64,000 bases of DNA from CAVUNY01 sp963768585 (GTDB taxonomy: Bacteria; Chloroflexota; Anaerolineae; Anaerolineales; Anaerolineaceae). Numbering within the stretch: the first letter of the stretch is position 1; every line of letters starts with the position of its first letter. Of the stretch, positions 53,437-60,905 are shown one piece after another. The translations under genes were made by a program, and so were the position numbers. The notes below the pieces were generated by a model that ran no database searches, was not told the origin of the DNA, and was given only the letters and a program-made list of their open reading frames with translations. The DNA is taken from assembly GCA_963768585.1 (NCBI GenBank), contig CAVYIF010000019.1, positions 62,001-126,000 of the forward strand, given 5' to 3'.

Positions 53437-54207
53437 TTAAATTTTGGGTTTGCGAGTAGGGTTGCGCCCGGCGATCGCTGCCATGCCCACACTCAAGAAA
53501 TACAGCACGATCAACGGCAGCATCAAGATGCCCATGTTGATCGGATCGGTAGTCGGCGTAACCACCGCCGCGACGACTGCGATGATCACGATTGCAAAGC
53601 GCCAACCTTTGAGCAGGAAACTGGAAGTCACCAGGCCCAGTTTGGCCAGGATGAACATCACCAGGGGCATTTCAAACAACACCCCAATCCAGAACATTAA
53701 CCCGGTGACAAAATCAATATAAAACGAAGGCCGGGGGGTTGTCTTGATCCCCAGAAAGTTGATTAAGAAAGGGATCGCCGTGGGCATCATCACGAAATAA
53801 GTGAAAGACACACCGCATAAGAACAACAAGGTGGCAAATGGAATCGAAATGTAGATCCAGCGTTTCTCTTGATCGGTCAGGCCGGGCATCACAAAGCCCA
53901 AAATTTCGTACAGGATAATCGGCAGTGAGAAGATGAACCCGCTCAGCAGCGAGACGCGCATGAACACGCCCATATTTTCGGTGACTTCGATCGAGAGGAA
54001 GTTCTGGATGCCGCCCAGCGGGCTGGCCAGGACGCCAATAATCCGGTCGGCAAAAATAAAACTTAACCCAGAAGTGACCACCATCGAAATCAGGCCAATG
54101 AACAGGCGGTTGCGTAGTTCTTTTAAATGGTCCCAGATGGTCATCCCATCTTCTAAATCATCTTCAGTTTCAGGGCTTTGTAGTTGGGGTTTTGGACTTT
54201 CCGTCAT
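53437..54207 (-). CDS. tatC: Sec-independent translocase TatC
   Basis: 256 residues with six membrane segments. The cytoplasmic N-terminus has DHLKELRNRLFIG (about 26-38), the signal-peptide docking motif. MPGLTDQEKRW lies in the first cytoplasmic loop, and VVTPTTDPINMGILMLPLI covers the last loop and span. Receptor for twin-arginine precursors such as the multicopper oxidase in this window. First gene of the tatC-tatA-tatB unit. Confidence 0.94.
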   Translation of the reverse strand: MTESPKPQLQSPETEDDLEDGMTIWDHLKELRNRLFIGLISMVVTSGLSFIFADRIIGVLASPLGGIQNFLSIEVTENMGVFMRVSLLSGFIFSLPIILYEILGFVMPGLTDQEKRWIYISIPFATLLFLCGVSFTYFVMMPTAIPFLINFLGIKTTPRPSFYIDFVTGLMFWIGVLFEMPLVMFILAKLGLVTSSFLLKGWRFAIVIIAVVAAVVTPTTDPINMGILMLPLIVLYFLSVGMAAIAGRNPTRKPKI

Positions 54208-54386
54208 TCGGCTCCAGTGAAAGTGGAAGTGAGTTGATTATACCGCAATCTTAATCGGTCAAGATCAGTTGGTAAGCCTTCCTTGCCTGAATCACTGACA
54301 ACGTTGTCTTAAAACGATTGACGGTTTTTCCGGTTTGTGCTAGTATTTCATCTGGTATTAATTTTTTCAGAGGGAATGCCTCTCAT

Positions 54387-54637
54387 ATGAAAAAGCTGGA
54401 AATCAAACTCGCCCACATCCGGGCTTTGCTTGACCAGCATCACCTGGATGCTTTGCTGCTGCAGCGCGTGAGCAGCTTTACCTGGTCTTCCTGCGGGGCG
54501 ACGTCGTGCGTCAAGGCGGCTTCCACCACCGGGAGGCCACTTTATTTATCACCCGTGCGAGCTGCGATGCGGCCTACCAGACCAGGCGCTCCTCAAGGAT
54601 ACGGCATCGAATCAATTTGACGGTGACTCCAGGGTGA
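54387..54637 (+). pseudogene. Remnant of an M24 (Xaa-Pro) peptidase N-terminal domain
   Basis: ATG 54387 starts MKKLEIKLAHIRALLDQHHL and DALLLQRVSSFTW, the opening of the creatinase N-domain found in Xaa-Pro peptidases. It continues as GATSCVKAASTTG in this frame, but the continuation EATLFITRAS is one base out, and all frames stop by 54637. The catalytic pita-bread domain is absent. Because only about 80 codons remain, this is real decay rather than a single error. It lies directly before the corrinoid protein gene. Confidence 0.7.
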
Positions 54638-54683
54638 AAATCACCCTTAACCATTTTAACTTTGAAACCAGGAGTGATGAGAA

Positions 54684-55316
54684 ATGGAACCAGTTTTGCA
54701 AGATATTTTCGATAGCATATTGAACGGCCAGCAGAAAGTGACTTCGGTCAAAGTGCAGGAAGCGCTCGAAAAGGGCATTGCCCCGGGTGTGGTTCTGAAT
54801 GAAGGCATGGTCACGGCGATGGCTGAGGTCGGGCGCCTGTTTGAAGAGGGCGAATACTTTGTGCCCGAGATGCTGATCGCTGCCCGCGCCATGCAGAGCG
54901 GCCTGACAGTCCTCAAACCCGCCCTGGTGAAAGCCGATGTCAAGCCGATTGGCAAGGTTGCGGCAGGCACGGTTAAGGGTGACCTGCACGATATTGGCAA
55001 AAATTTGGTATGCATGATGCTTGAAGGAGCTTCTTTTGAGATCCTCGACCTGGGGACCGATGTTACTCCTGAAAAGTTTGTCGATGCCGTGCAGAACCAG
55101 GGCGCTAATTTCATCGCCATGTCGGCTCTGCTGACCACCACCATGCCCAATATGAAATTCACCGTCGAAGCACTCAAGACCTCTGGCCTGCGCGATAAGG
55201 TCAAAGTTTTAGTGGGCGGCGCCCCGGTCACCGATGCCTATGCTAAAGAGATCGGCGCTGACGGTTACGCTCCTGATGCCTCGCGCGCTGTGGCTTTGGC
55301 CAAATCTCTGCTTTAA
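54684..55316 (+). CDS. Corrinoid (B12-binding) methyltransferase protein
   Basis: 210 residues. Residues 1-85 are the helical cap (B12-binding 2 module, EEGEYFVPEMLIAARAM), and 90-210 the Rossmann-like B12 domain with the lower-ligand motif DLHDIGKN (about 102-109), SALLTTTM and VGGAPV. MtbC/MtmC/MttC-like and equally like the B12 domain of MetH. It carries the methyl group on cobalamin between a donor and an acceptor methyltransferase. Its neighbours are a homocysteine methyltransferase domain and a corrinoid activase. Confidence 0.93.
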   Translation: MEPVLQDIFDSILNGQQKVTSVKVQEALEKGIAPGVVLNEGMVTAMAEVGRLFEEGEYFVPEMLIAARAMQSGLTVLKPALVKADVKPIGKVAAGTVKGDLHDIGKNLVCMMLEGASFEILDLGTDVTPEKFVDAVQNQGANFIAMSALLTTTMPNMKFTVEALKTSGLRDKVKVLVGGAPVTDAYAKEIGADGYAPDASRAVALAKSLL

Positions 55317-55653
55317 CAGCTCGTTCGTTAGTCAGCAATTAGCTCACCCTTTCGGGTGCACGATCCTACGCGATCCTAAAGGATACCCTTGCGGTGTACC
55401 ACCCTTGCCCCTTCGGGCACGCCTGGGGCGACGGGGGTATAGGGAGCGGACTCCACCCAAAGGGTGCGCTTCGTATGCGGCAAGGACACCCTTGCGGTGT
55501 GCCTGAGGTATGCTCAACACTCCTGGTGCACCCGAAGGGGTGGGGTGAGGGTGCGTCAGTCGATCAGATAGTCGGTCAGCGATTGAGATGTCGGTTATCT
55601 GACACAAAACGCTGGTCAATTGAAGGACTGACAGGCTTCTTTAGGAGGTGAAC
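55317..55653. repeat. Intergenic array of short GC-rich palindromes
   Basis: 337 bases without a gene. Between 55345 and 55560 at least six short palindromes follow one another: CACCCTTTCGGGTG, ATACCCTTGCGGTGTA, TGCCCCTTCGGGCA, CACCCAAAGGGTG (followed by CGCTTCG), ACACCCTTGCGGTGTG and CACCCGAAGGGGTG. They share ACCC...GGGT cores and the CTTCG/CGAAG words seen in the intragenic 27-nt units. CTGA-type leader repeats follow at 55556-55635. Confidence 0.7.
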
Positions 55654-56532
55654 ATGGCAGCTTCATTTCTCGACCGTTTGCGTACCGGGGAAGTCCTGGT
55701 AGCCGACGGTGCCACCGGGACTAACCTGCAGCAGCGCGGCCTGGGGCGGGGTGTATCTTCTGAGCGATGGGTGCTTGACAACCCGGATCAGATCGTGCGC
55801 CTGCACGCTGATTTTATTGAGTCTGGGGCGGATCTGATCCTGACCTCAACCTTTGGCGCTACCAGCATCCGCCTGGAACAATCCGGCCTGGCCGCGCGCA
55901 CCGCAGAAGTCAACCGTAAGGCGGTCAATCTGGCCCGCCAGGCCGCCGAGCCTTCGGGGACGCTGGTAGCCGGATCGATTGGTCCGACCGGCCACCTGCT
56001 TAAGCCGCTTGGCCCGCTGGAAGAGGCGGATGCCGTGGCTGCTTTTACCGCTCAAGCTCAGGCCTTGACGGCCGCCGGGGTGGATCTGCTGGTGATCGAG
56101 ACCCAGTTTGACCTGGGTGAAGCTCGTTCAGCGATTAAGGGAGTGCGCTCGGTTTCCAATCTGCCGCTGGTGGTCTCCTTCAGCTATGACCGTGGTACCC
56201 GCACCATGATGGGCGTGCGCCCGGCAAGCATGGCGGCCGAACTGGCAGATCTGGGTGTCGATGTGCTTGGCATTAACTGCGGCCGCAGCCTCGAAGACAA
56301 TTTAAAAGCTCTGGGCGAACTGCGTTCATCCACCATCCTGCCGATCTGGTTTAAACCGAACGCCGGGCTGCCCGTACTGGATGAAGATGCCAACCCGACC
56401 TACACCATTTCGCCCGAGCAAATGGGAGTCCAGGCCCGGTCCTGGATAGCCGCCGGGGCGCAAATCGTTGGTGGGTGCTGCGGCACCAGCCCTGCCCATC
56501 TGGCAGCTATTGCTCAGGCTGTAAAAAAATAG
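55654..56532 (+). CDS. Homocysteine S-methyltransferase domain protein (MetH-N-like)
   Basis: 292 residues from ATG 55654 with AGGAGGTG upstream. Zinc cysteines in LGINCGRS (about 208) and GGCCGTSP (about 273); N-terminal VADGATGTNLQQ and TSTFGAT loops. The domain transfers methyl from a methyl-corrinoid to homocysteine. It lacks pterin-binding, B12 and reactivation domains. With the separate corrinoid protein upstream and the RamA-like activase downstream, it looks like a split cobalamin-dependent methionine synthase. Confidence 0.88.
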   Translation: MAASFLDRLRTGEVLVADGATGTNLQQRGLGRGVSSERWVLDNPDQIVRLHADFIESGADLILTSTFGATSIRLEQSGLAARTAEVNRKAVNLARQAAEPSGTLVAGSIGPTGHLLKPLGPLEEADAVAAFTAQAQALTAAGVDLLVIETQFDLGEARSAIKGVRSVSNLPLVVSFSYDRGTRTMMGVRPASMAAELADLGVDVLGINCGRSLEDNLKALGELRSSTILPIWFKPNAGLPVLDEDANPTYTISPEQMGVQARSWIAAGAQIVGGCCGTSPAHLAAIAQAVKK

Positions 56533-56553
56533 CAGTTGATTACAGTGCGATTT

Positions 56554-56618
56554 ACCACAGAGGCACAGAAACACAGAGTTTTTTTTATATTTCTCTGAGA
56601 CTCTGTGGCTCTGTAGTT
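56554..56618. repeat. CACAGAG-type dispersed repeat, inverted pair
   Basis: ACCACAGAGGCACAGAAAC followed by ACAGAG, a T-run, and the reverse arm CTCTGAGACTCTGTGGCTCTG. Similar arms occur at 8406-8430, 16494-16520, 17551-17584 and 37436-37467. Confidence 0.75.
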
Positions 56619-56635
56619 GATTCTATAGGATTTAC

Positions 56636-58534
56636 ATGACAAAATTTTTAGTGGATCTCCAGCCGGTGGGCCGCCGCATCGAAGTAAATCCGGGGGTCAA
56701 TCTGCTGGAGGCAGCCCAAAAAGCCGGCGTGGACCTCGTGGCGGCCTGCGGTGGGATTGGCATTTGCGGTACCTGCAAGGTGCGCCTGGTAAAAGGCCAG
56801 CTTAGCCCACTCTCGCTTACCGAAGAAGAACTGCTTTCCCCGGATGAGATTGCCCAAGGGGTGCGCATGGCCTGCCAGGCTGAACCGCTTTCCGATCTCA
56901 AACTGGAAATCCCGCGCGAGAGCCTGCCCGCCACCCAGCAGATGCAGATCGACGGTCGTGAAGAGGCCGTTGTCCTGGATCCTTCTGTGATCGCCATCGA
57001 CCTGAGCCTGGCGCCTCCCGATCTGCATGATCTGCGCTCAGATCTGACCCGCGTGCAGCAGGCCCTGGCTGAGCGAGGGTATCCTGCCTTGCATGGTGAT
57101 CTTCCCTCCCTGGCGCGCTTATCGCCTCGCCTGCGCGAGCAGAATTGGTCTGTGCGCCTGGTTGTGCGGCCCATGCCGGGCAGCCTGGAACTGGTGAATG
57201 TCCTGCCGCCCGGCACGCCGCTGCTGGGTCTGGCGGCCGATATGGGCTCCACCAAGCTGGCTGTCTACCTGGTTGACCTGCACAGCGGCGCTACCCTGGC
57301 TCGGGCGGGGGTGATGAACCCGCAGATTGCTTACGGTGAAGATGTGGTCAGCCGGATTGCCTTTGCCAACCGCTCCGAGGAAAACCGGATCCTGCTGCAA
57401 ACCCGCCTGGTGGAAGCCTTCAACCAGGTGCTTGCCGACCTGTGCGCTGAAGTCAGCGCTGGCTTACCTGCCGGCGAGGGCGGGGCCTGTCCGGACCAGG
57501 TGGTGGACGCAGTCGTGGTGGGCAACACCGCCATGCATCATTTCTTTACCGCCCTGCAGGTCGACCAGCTGGGTTCTTCGCCTTATGTTCCGGCGGTCAG
57601 CCAGGCGCTTGACGTGCGTGCCATCGACCTGGGGTTGAATATTGCTCCGGGTGCGCAGGTCCATCTGCCGGCGAATATTGCCGGCTATGTTGGCGGCGAT
57701 CATACCTCCTGCCTGCTCACGATCCAGAATTCTCCTCCCGATCAAAACCTGGTGCTGGTGGATATCGGCACCAACACCGAGATCAGCCTGGTGGTCGGCC
57801 GCCAGCGCCGCCCCGATCCGCACGGGATACCCTCGGACGATGGGGATGCCCCGATTTTCTCCTGTTCTTGCGCTTCAGGGCCAGCGTTCGAAGGCGCCCA
57901 TATTCGGGACGGGATGCGCGCTGCCCCCGGCGCGGTGGAGCGCGTGCGCATCCGGGAAGGTGTTCCTTTTGTCAAAACGATCGGTGAACTGCCGGCTGTG
58001 GGAATCTGCGGTTCGGGTATCCTGGAGGTTGTGGCCGAGTTAACCGGCACCGGGGTGGTCGATTCGCGCGGCGTACTGCGCCGCGACCAGCCCGGAGTGC
58101 GCCTGGACGGCAATAACCGGGCCGAATATTTGCTGGTTCCTGCCGCGAATACCGGTCACGGGCGGGATGTGGTCGTGACTCGCAAAGATATTCACGAAAT
58201 CCAGCTTGCCAAAGGGGCCATTCGCGCCGGGATCGAGATCTTGCTTGGCCATGCCGGGATCACCGCTGGCGAAGTTGACGCCTGGATCATCGCCGGGGCA
58301 TTCGGCACCTACCTGGATCTGGACGCTGCCCAGCGCATTGGCATGCTTCCACGTCAGCCGCTCGAACGTTTTCACCAGGTGGGGAATGCGGCCGGGGTAG
58401 GTGCGAAACAAATGCTTCTCTCACGGGAGGCCCGCCTTCTTTCCAGCCGGGTCATCGACCGTGTTCGTTATATCGAACTCACCGTCCAACCCGAATTTAC
58501 CGATGTCTACGTTGACGCGCTGGAATTAATTTAA
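56636..58534 (+). CDS. RamA-like corrinoid activation protein (2Fe-2S + DUF4445 ASKHA)
   Basis: 632 residues. N-terminal 2Fe-2S ferredoxin domain with CGGIGICGTC (about 39-48) and a further Cys near 82. Linker about 95-190. ASKHA ATPase-like domain: ADMGSTKLAVYLVD (about 201), GNTAMHHFF (about 297), LVDIGTNTEISLVV (about 377), AGAFGTYLDLDAAQRIGMLP (about 548). Reductively reactivates Co(II) corrinoid to Co(I) using ATP. Homologs (RamA, RACo) serve methylamine or O-demethylase systems, and DUF4445 proteins are also linked to reactivation of split methionine synthases. Confidence 0.92.
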   Translation: MTKFLVDLQPVGRRIEVNPGVNLLEAAQKAGVDLVAACGGIGICGTCKVRLVKGQLSPLSLTEEELLSPDEIAQGVRMACQAEPLSDLKLEIPRESLPATQQMQIDGREEAVVLDPSVIAIDLSLAPPDLHDLRSDLTRVQQALAERGYPALHGDLPSLARLSPRLREQNWSVRLVVRPMPGSLELVNVLPPGTPLLGLAADMGSTKLAVYLVDLHSGATLARAGVMNPQIAYGEDVVSRIAFANRSEENRILLQTRLVEAFNQVLADLCAEVSAGLPAGEGGACPDQVVDAVVVGNTAMHHFFTALQVDQLGSSPYVPAVSQALDVRAIDLGLNIAPGAQVHLPANIAGYVGGDHTSCLLTIQNSPPDQNLVLVDIGTNTEISLVVGRQRRPDPHGIPSDDGDAPIFSCSCASGPAFEGAHIRDGMRAAPGAVERVRIREGVPFVKTIGELPAVGICGSGILEVVAELTGTGVVDSRGVLRRDQPGVRLDGNNRAEYLLVPAANTGHGRDVVVTRKDIHEIQLAKGAIRAGIEILLGHAGITAGEVDAWIIAGAFGTYLDLDAAQRIGMLPRQPLERFHQVGNAAGVGAKQMLLSREARLLSSRVIDRVRYIELTVQPEFTDVYVDALELI

Positions 58535-58558
58535 TCCCCTGTCAGGTGGAGGTGCTTC

Positions 58559-59776
58559 ATGGAGCGCCTGTCTTTATTCGAAGCCGGGGATGGCGCTTAT
58601 GCCATCTACCGTATTCCCGGGATCGTGGTTACCGCAGCCGGGACGCTGCTGGTGTGCTGCGAAGCCCGGCGTAGTGCCCGCGGTGATTGGGGGGCGATTG
58701 ACCTGCTGCTGCGGCGCAGCGCTTCGTCGTCCCCGCAGGGGGGCAGCGCTTCGTCGCCCCCGCAGGGGGGCAGCGCTGACGGCGGCCGCACCTGGGAGCC
58801 GCCCCGGCGAATGAATCGTTCTCCTGAACCGGTGAAGCGCAACCCGGCAGCCCCGGACCAGAGTATGGCGGCTGCCGGACAGACCTGCAATAACCCGCTC
58901 CTGATTGCCGATCGCCAGCCGGGTCGGGTTCATTTTCTTTACTGTGTGGAATATGCACGCTGCTTTTACCGGTCAAGCCAGGACGACGGCGTGCGTTGGA
59001 GCGAGCCGCTCGAGATCACCTCTGCCTTGCAAACACTCCAACCGCGCTATCCCTGGCGGGTGTGCGCGCTGGGCCCCGGGCACGGGATTCAGCTTTCTTC
59101 GGGACGTCTGCTGGTTCCCGTCTGGCTGTCGCCCGGCACTGGCGGACATGCCCACCGTCCCTCGGCTGTGGCCTCCATTTACAGCGATGATGGAGGCCTT
59201 TCCTGGCATGCCGGCGAGATCATCCTTGAAGATGGACCGCAATTTGCAAATCCCAGCGAAACCGCCCTGGTTGAACTGAGTGACGGGCGGGTGATGGCCA
59301 ATATACGCACCGAATCCGCATTCCTGCGCCGGGTTACCGCCCTCAGCCCAGACGGCGCGCGCGCCTGGTCTCCGCCGCGCATCGAACAGGATCTCTTCGA
59401 CCCGGTGTGTTTTGCCGGGCTGACGCGTTTTTCTGCCGGTAAGCTGCTGTTTTCCAACCCCGACAGCCTATCCACCACCGGACCCGGGCGCAATACGCAT
59501 ACCGAAGGGCCACGGCCCCCATGGGGGTACGCACCGCAAGGTACGCCTAAAGGGCGGCGCGAGAACCTGACCGTGCGCCTGAGTGAAGACAACGGTCGTA
59601 CCTGGCCTACGGCGCGCGTGGTTGACCCTGGTCTGGCGGGATATTCCGATCTGGCATCCGCCCCGGACGGCACGATCTACTGCTTTTATGAAGGTGGCGG
59701 CATAGGCGGGGATGCCTATGCCAGCGCACATCTCTGGCTGGCGCGTTTCGACATGGCCTGGCTGCGCGATGGTTAA
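58559..59776 (+). CDS. Sialidase-family (BNR/Asp-box) protein carrying repeat insertions
   Basis: 405 residues from ATG 58559 with GGAGG upstream. FRIP-like motif YRIPGIVV (about 19), Arg-containing CCEARRSARGDWG, Asp-boxes SADGGRTW, SDDGGLSW and SEDNGRTW. No signal peptide. An exo-sialidase-like six-bladed propeller is expected; whether the substrate is sialic acid is unknown. Two 27-nt units at 58720-58773 add 18 residues directly before the first Asp-box. A second odd stretch, NTHTEGPRPPWGYAPQGTPKG, encoded at about 59492-59555, interrupts the region before the last Asp-box. Confidence 0.85.
   Translation: MERLSLFEAGDGAYAIYRIPGIVVTAAGTLLVCCEARRSARGDWGAIDLLLRRSASSSPQGGSASSPPQGGSADGGRTWEPPRRMNRSPEPVKRNPAAPDQSMAAAGQTCNNPLLIADRQPGRVHFLYCVEYARCFYRSSQDDGVRWSEPLEITSALQTLQPRYPWRVCALGPGHGIQLSSGRLLVPVWLSPGTGGHAHRPSAVASIYSDDGGLSWHAGEIILEDGPQFANPSETALVELSDGRVMANIRTESAFLRRVTALSPDGARAWSPPRIEQDLFDPVCFAGLTRFSAGKLLFSNPDSLSTTGPGRNTHTEGPRPPWGYAPQGTPKGRRENLTVRLSEDNGRTWPTARVVDPGLAGYSDLASAPDGTIYCFYEGGGIGGDAYASAHLWLARFDMAWLRDG
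58720..58773 (+). repeat. Two tandem 27-nt units inside the sialidase gene
   Basis: Units 58720-58746 and 58747-58773 differ at one base. Each begins CGCTTCGTCG and continues with a CCCCGCAGGGG palindrome ending GGCAG. In frame; deletion would leave RRSADGGRTW, the expected Asp-box. Confidence 0.88.
59495..59556 (+). repeat. Second palindromic insertion in the sialidase gene
   Basis: Contains GGCCCCCATGGGGGTACGC, then ACCGCAAGGTACGCC and AAAGGGCGGC. The ACCGCAAGGT-to-GTACC words match, in reverse, ATACCCTTGCGGTGTACC in the array at 55.4 kb. Confidence 0.6.
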
Positions 59777-59914
59777 ATCAGGACGCTACTATAATAGGTT
59801 TTATATGTCATACTGACAGCCTGAAAGGCGGATGCACCCTGCCGAAGGCGTGCTTTGCGTGTTGGGGGGTGCTGATAAACTGACCGGCTGATCAGTTCAA
59901 CCCAAGGAGTAAGA

Positions 59915-60757
59915 ATGAAAGGTCAGGATCTTCGAAAGGCTCTGCGCAGCGGACAGCGTGTCTACGGTACGCTGATCGTTGCTGATTCTCCACGTTGGCC
60001 GGCGGATGCGGTGGCGCATCTTGGCCTGGATTTTGTGTTCATCGACAGCGAGCATGTCCCCCTGGACCGCGGTCAGCTGTCGTGGATGTGCCGCACCTAT
60101 GCCGCGATGGGGATTGCTCCCATTGTGCGCATCCCCAGCCCGGACCCATATAGGGCTACCATGGTGGTGGATGGCGGCGCCCAGGGTGTAATTGCGCCTT
60201 ATCTCGAGCGACCTGAACAGGCGCGCCAGGTGGGCAGCGCCATCAAGCTGCGCCCCTTGCGCGGCCAGCGCCTGGAACGGGCCGCCTCCGGGCAGGAGCC
60301 GCTCTCGCCTGAGCTGCTTGAATACACCCAGACGCGCAATGCCGGGATCAGCTTCATCGCTAATATCGAGAGCATCCCCGCCATGCAGGCTCTGGATGAC
60401 ATTCTGGAAGAGGAATTCCTGGACGCGGTCCTGGTTGGCCCGCACGATCTCTCGACCAGTCTGGGTGTTCCCGAGCAGTATGACCATCCCGATTTTATCG
60501 CCGCGGTGGATGAAATCTTCCGCAAGGCGCGCGCCCACGGTAAGGGGGCCGGCATCCATGCCGTCTACGAGCAGGCCGTGCAGCATGAAATTCGTTGGGC
60601 GCAGATGGGCGCGAACCTGATTGTGCATTCCGCCGACATCTACGTCTTCCGCCGCGGCATGCAGGCCGACCTGGCCGCGATTCGCGGCGCCCTGGGTGAT
60701 TTTCCACAGGGAGAAAGCGAAAGCAGCAGCCCGGCCCCTCGCGGGGGAACAATCTGA
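59915..60757 (+). CDS. HpcH/HpaI-family aldolase/citrate lyase-like
   Basis: 280 residues from ATG 59915 with AAGGAG upstream. Metal and substrate residues: FIDSEHVPLD (about 41), IANIESIPAM (about 150, Glu ligand) and VGPHDLSTSLG (about 176, Asp ligand). Class II pyruvate-type aldolase of the 2-keto-3-deoxy sugar acid family. The C-terminal GESESSSPAPRGGTI is atypical and partly coded by a CCCCTCGCGGGGG palindrome. Probably cleaves a keto-deoxy sugar acid from the glycans handled nearby. Confidence 0.88.
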   Translation: MKGQDLRKALRSGQRVYGTLIVADSPRWPADAVAHLGLDFVFIDSEHVPLDRGQLSWMCRTYAAMGIAPIVRIPSPDPYRATMVVDGGAQGVIAPYLERPEQARQVGSAIKLRPLRGQRLERAASGQEPLSPELLEYTQTRNAGISFIANIESIPAMQALDDILEEEFLDAVLVGPHDLSTSLGVPEQYDHPDFIAAVDEIFRKARAHGKGAGIHAVYEQAVQHEIRWAQMGANLIVHSADIYVFRRGMQADLAAIRGALGDFPQGESESSSPAPRGGTI

Positions 60758-60788
60758 ACGGGGCAGTCCAGTAATCGAGCAGGTTTGA

Positions 60789-60817
60789 TTGACACTCAAT
60801 TCTCGCTCTGCTATAGT
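60789..60817 (+). promoter_or_regulatory. araA promoter
   Basis: TTGACA 60789-60794, 17-base spacer, TATAGT 60812-60817, the cleanest sigma-70-type promoter in the window. Confidence 0.85.
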
Positions 60818-60818
60818 T

Positions 60819-60852
60819 AAACCAGCATTGTTATCGATAACAATGCTGGTTT
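60819..60852. promoter_or_regulatory. araA operator, perfect palindrome
   Basis: 34-base perfect palindrome centred on TTGTTATCGATAACAA with outer arms AAACCAGCA/TGCTGGTTT, starting one base after the -10 element. The central CG and position are typical of LacI-family sugar repressors. No regulator gene lies in the window. Confidence 0.75.
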
Positions 60853-60905
60853 TGGCAGATTGATCTTTATTTTGCGGTTAATCTCATCTCCCAAGGAGAC
60901 TCCCC

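Noticed and set aside
55345..55560. CRISPR array
   Set aside because: Repeat units are palindromic, of unequal length and without regular unique spacers; no cas genes in the window.
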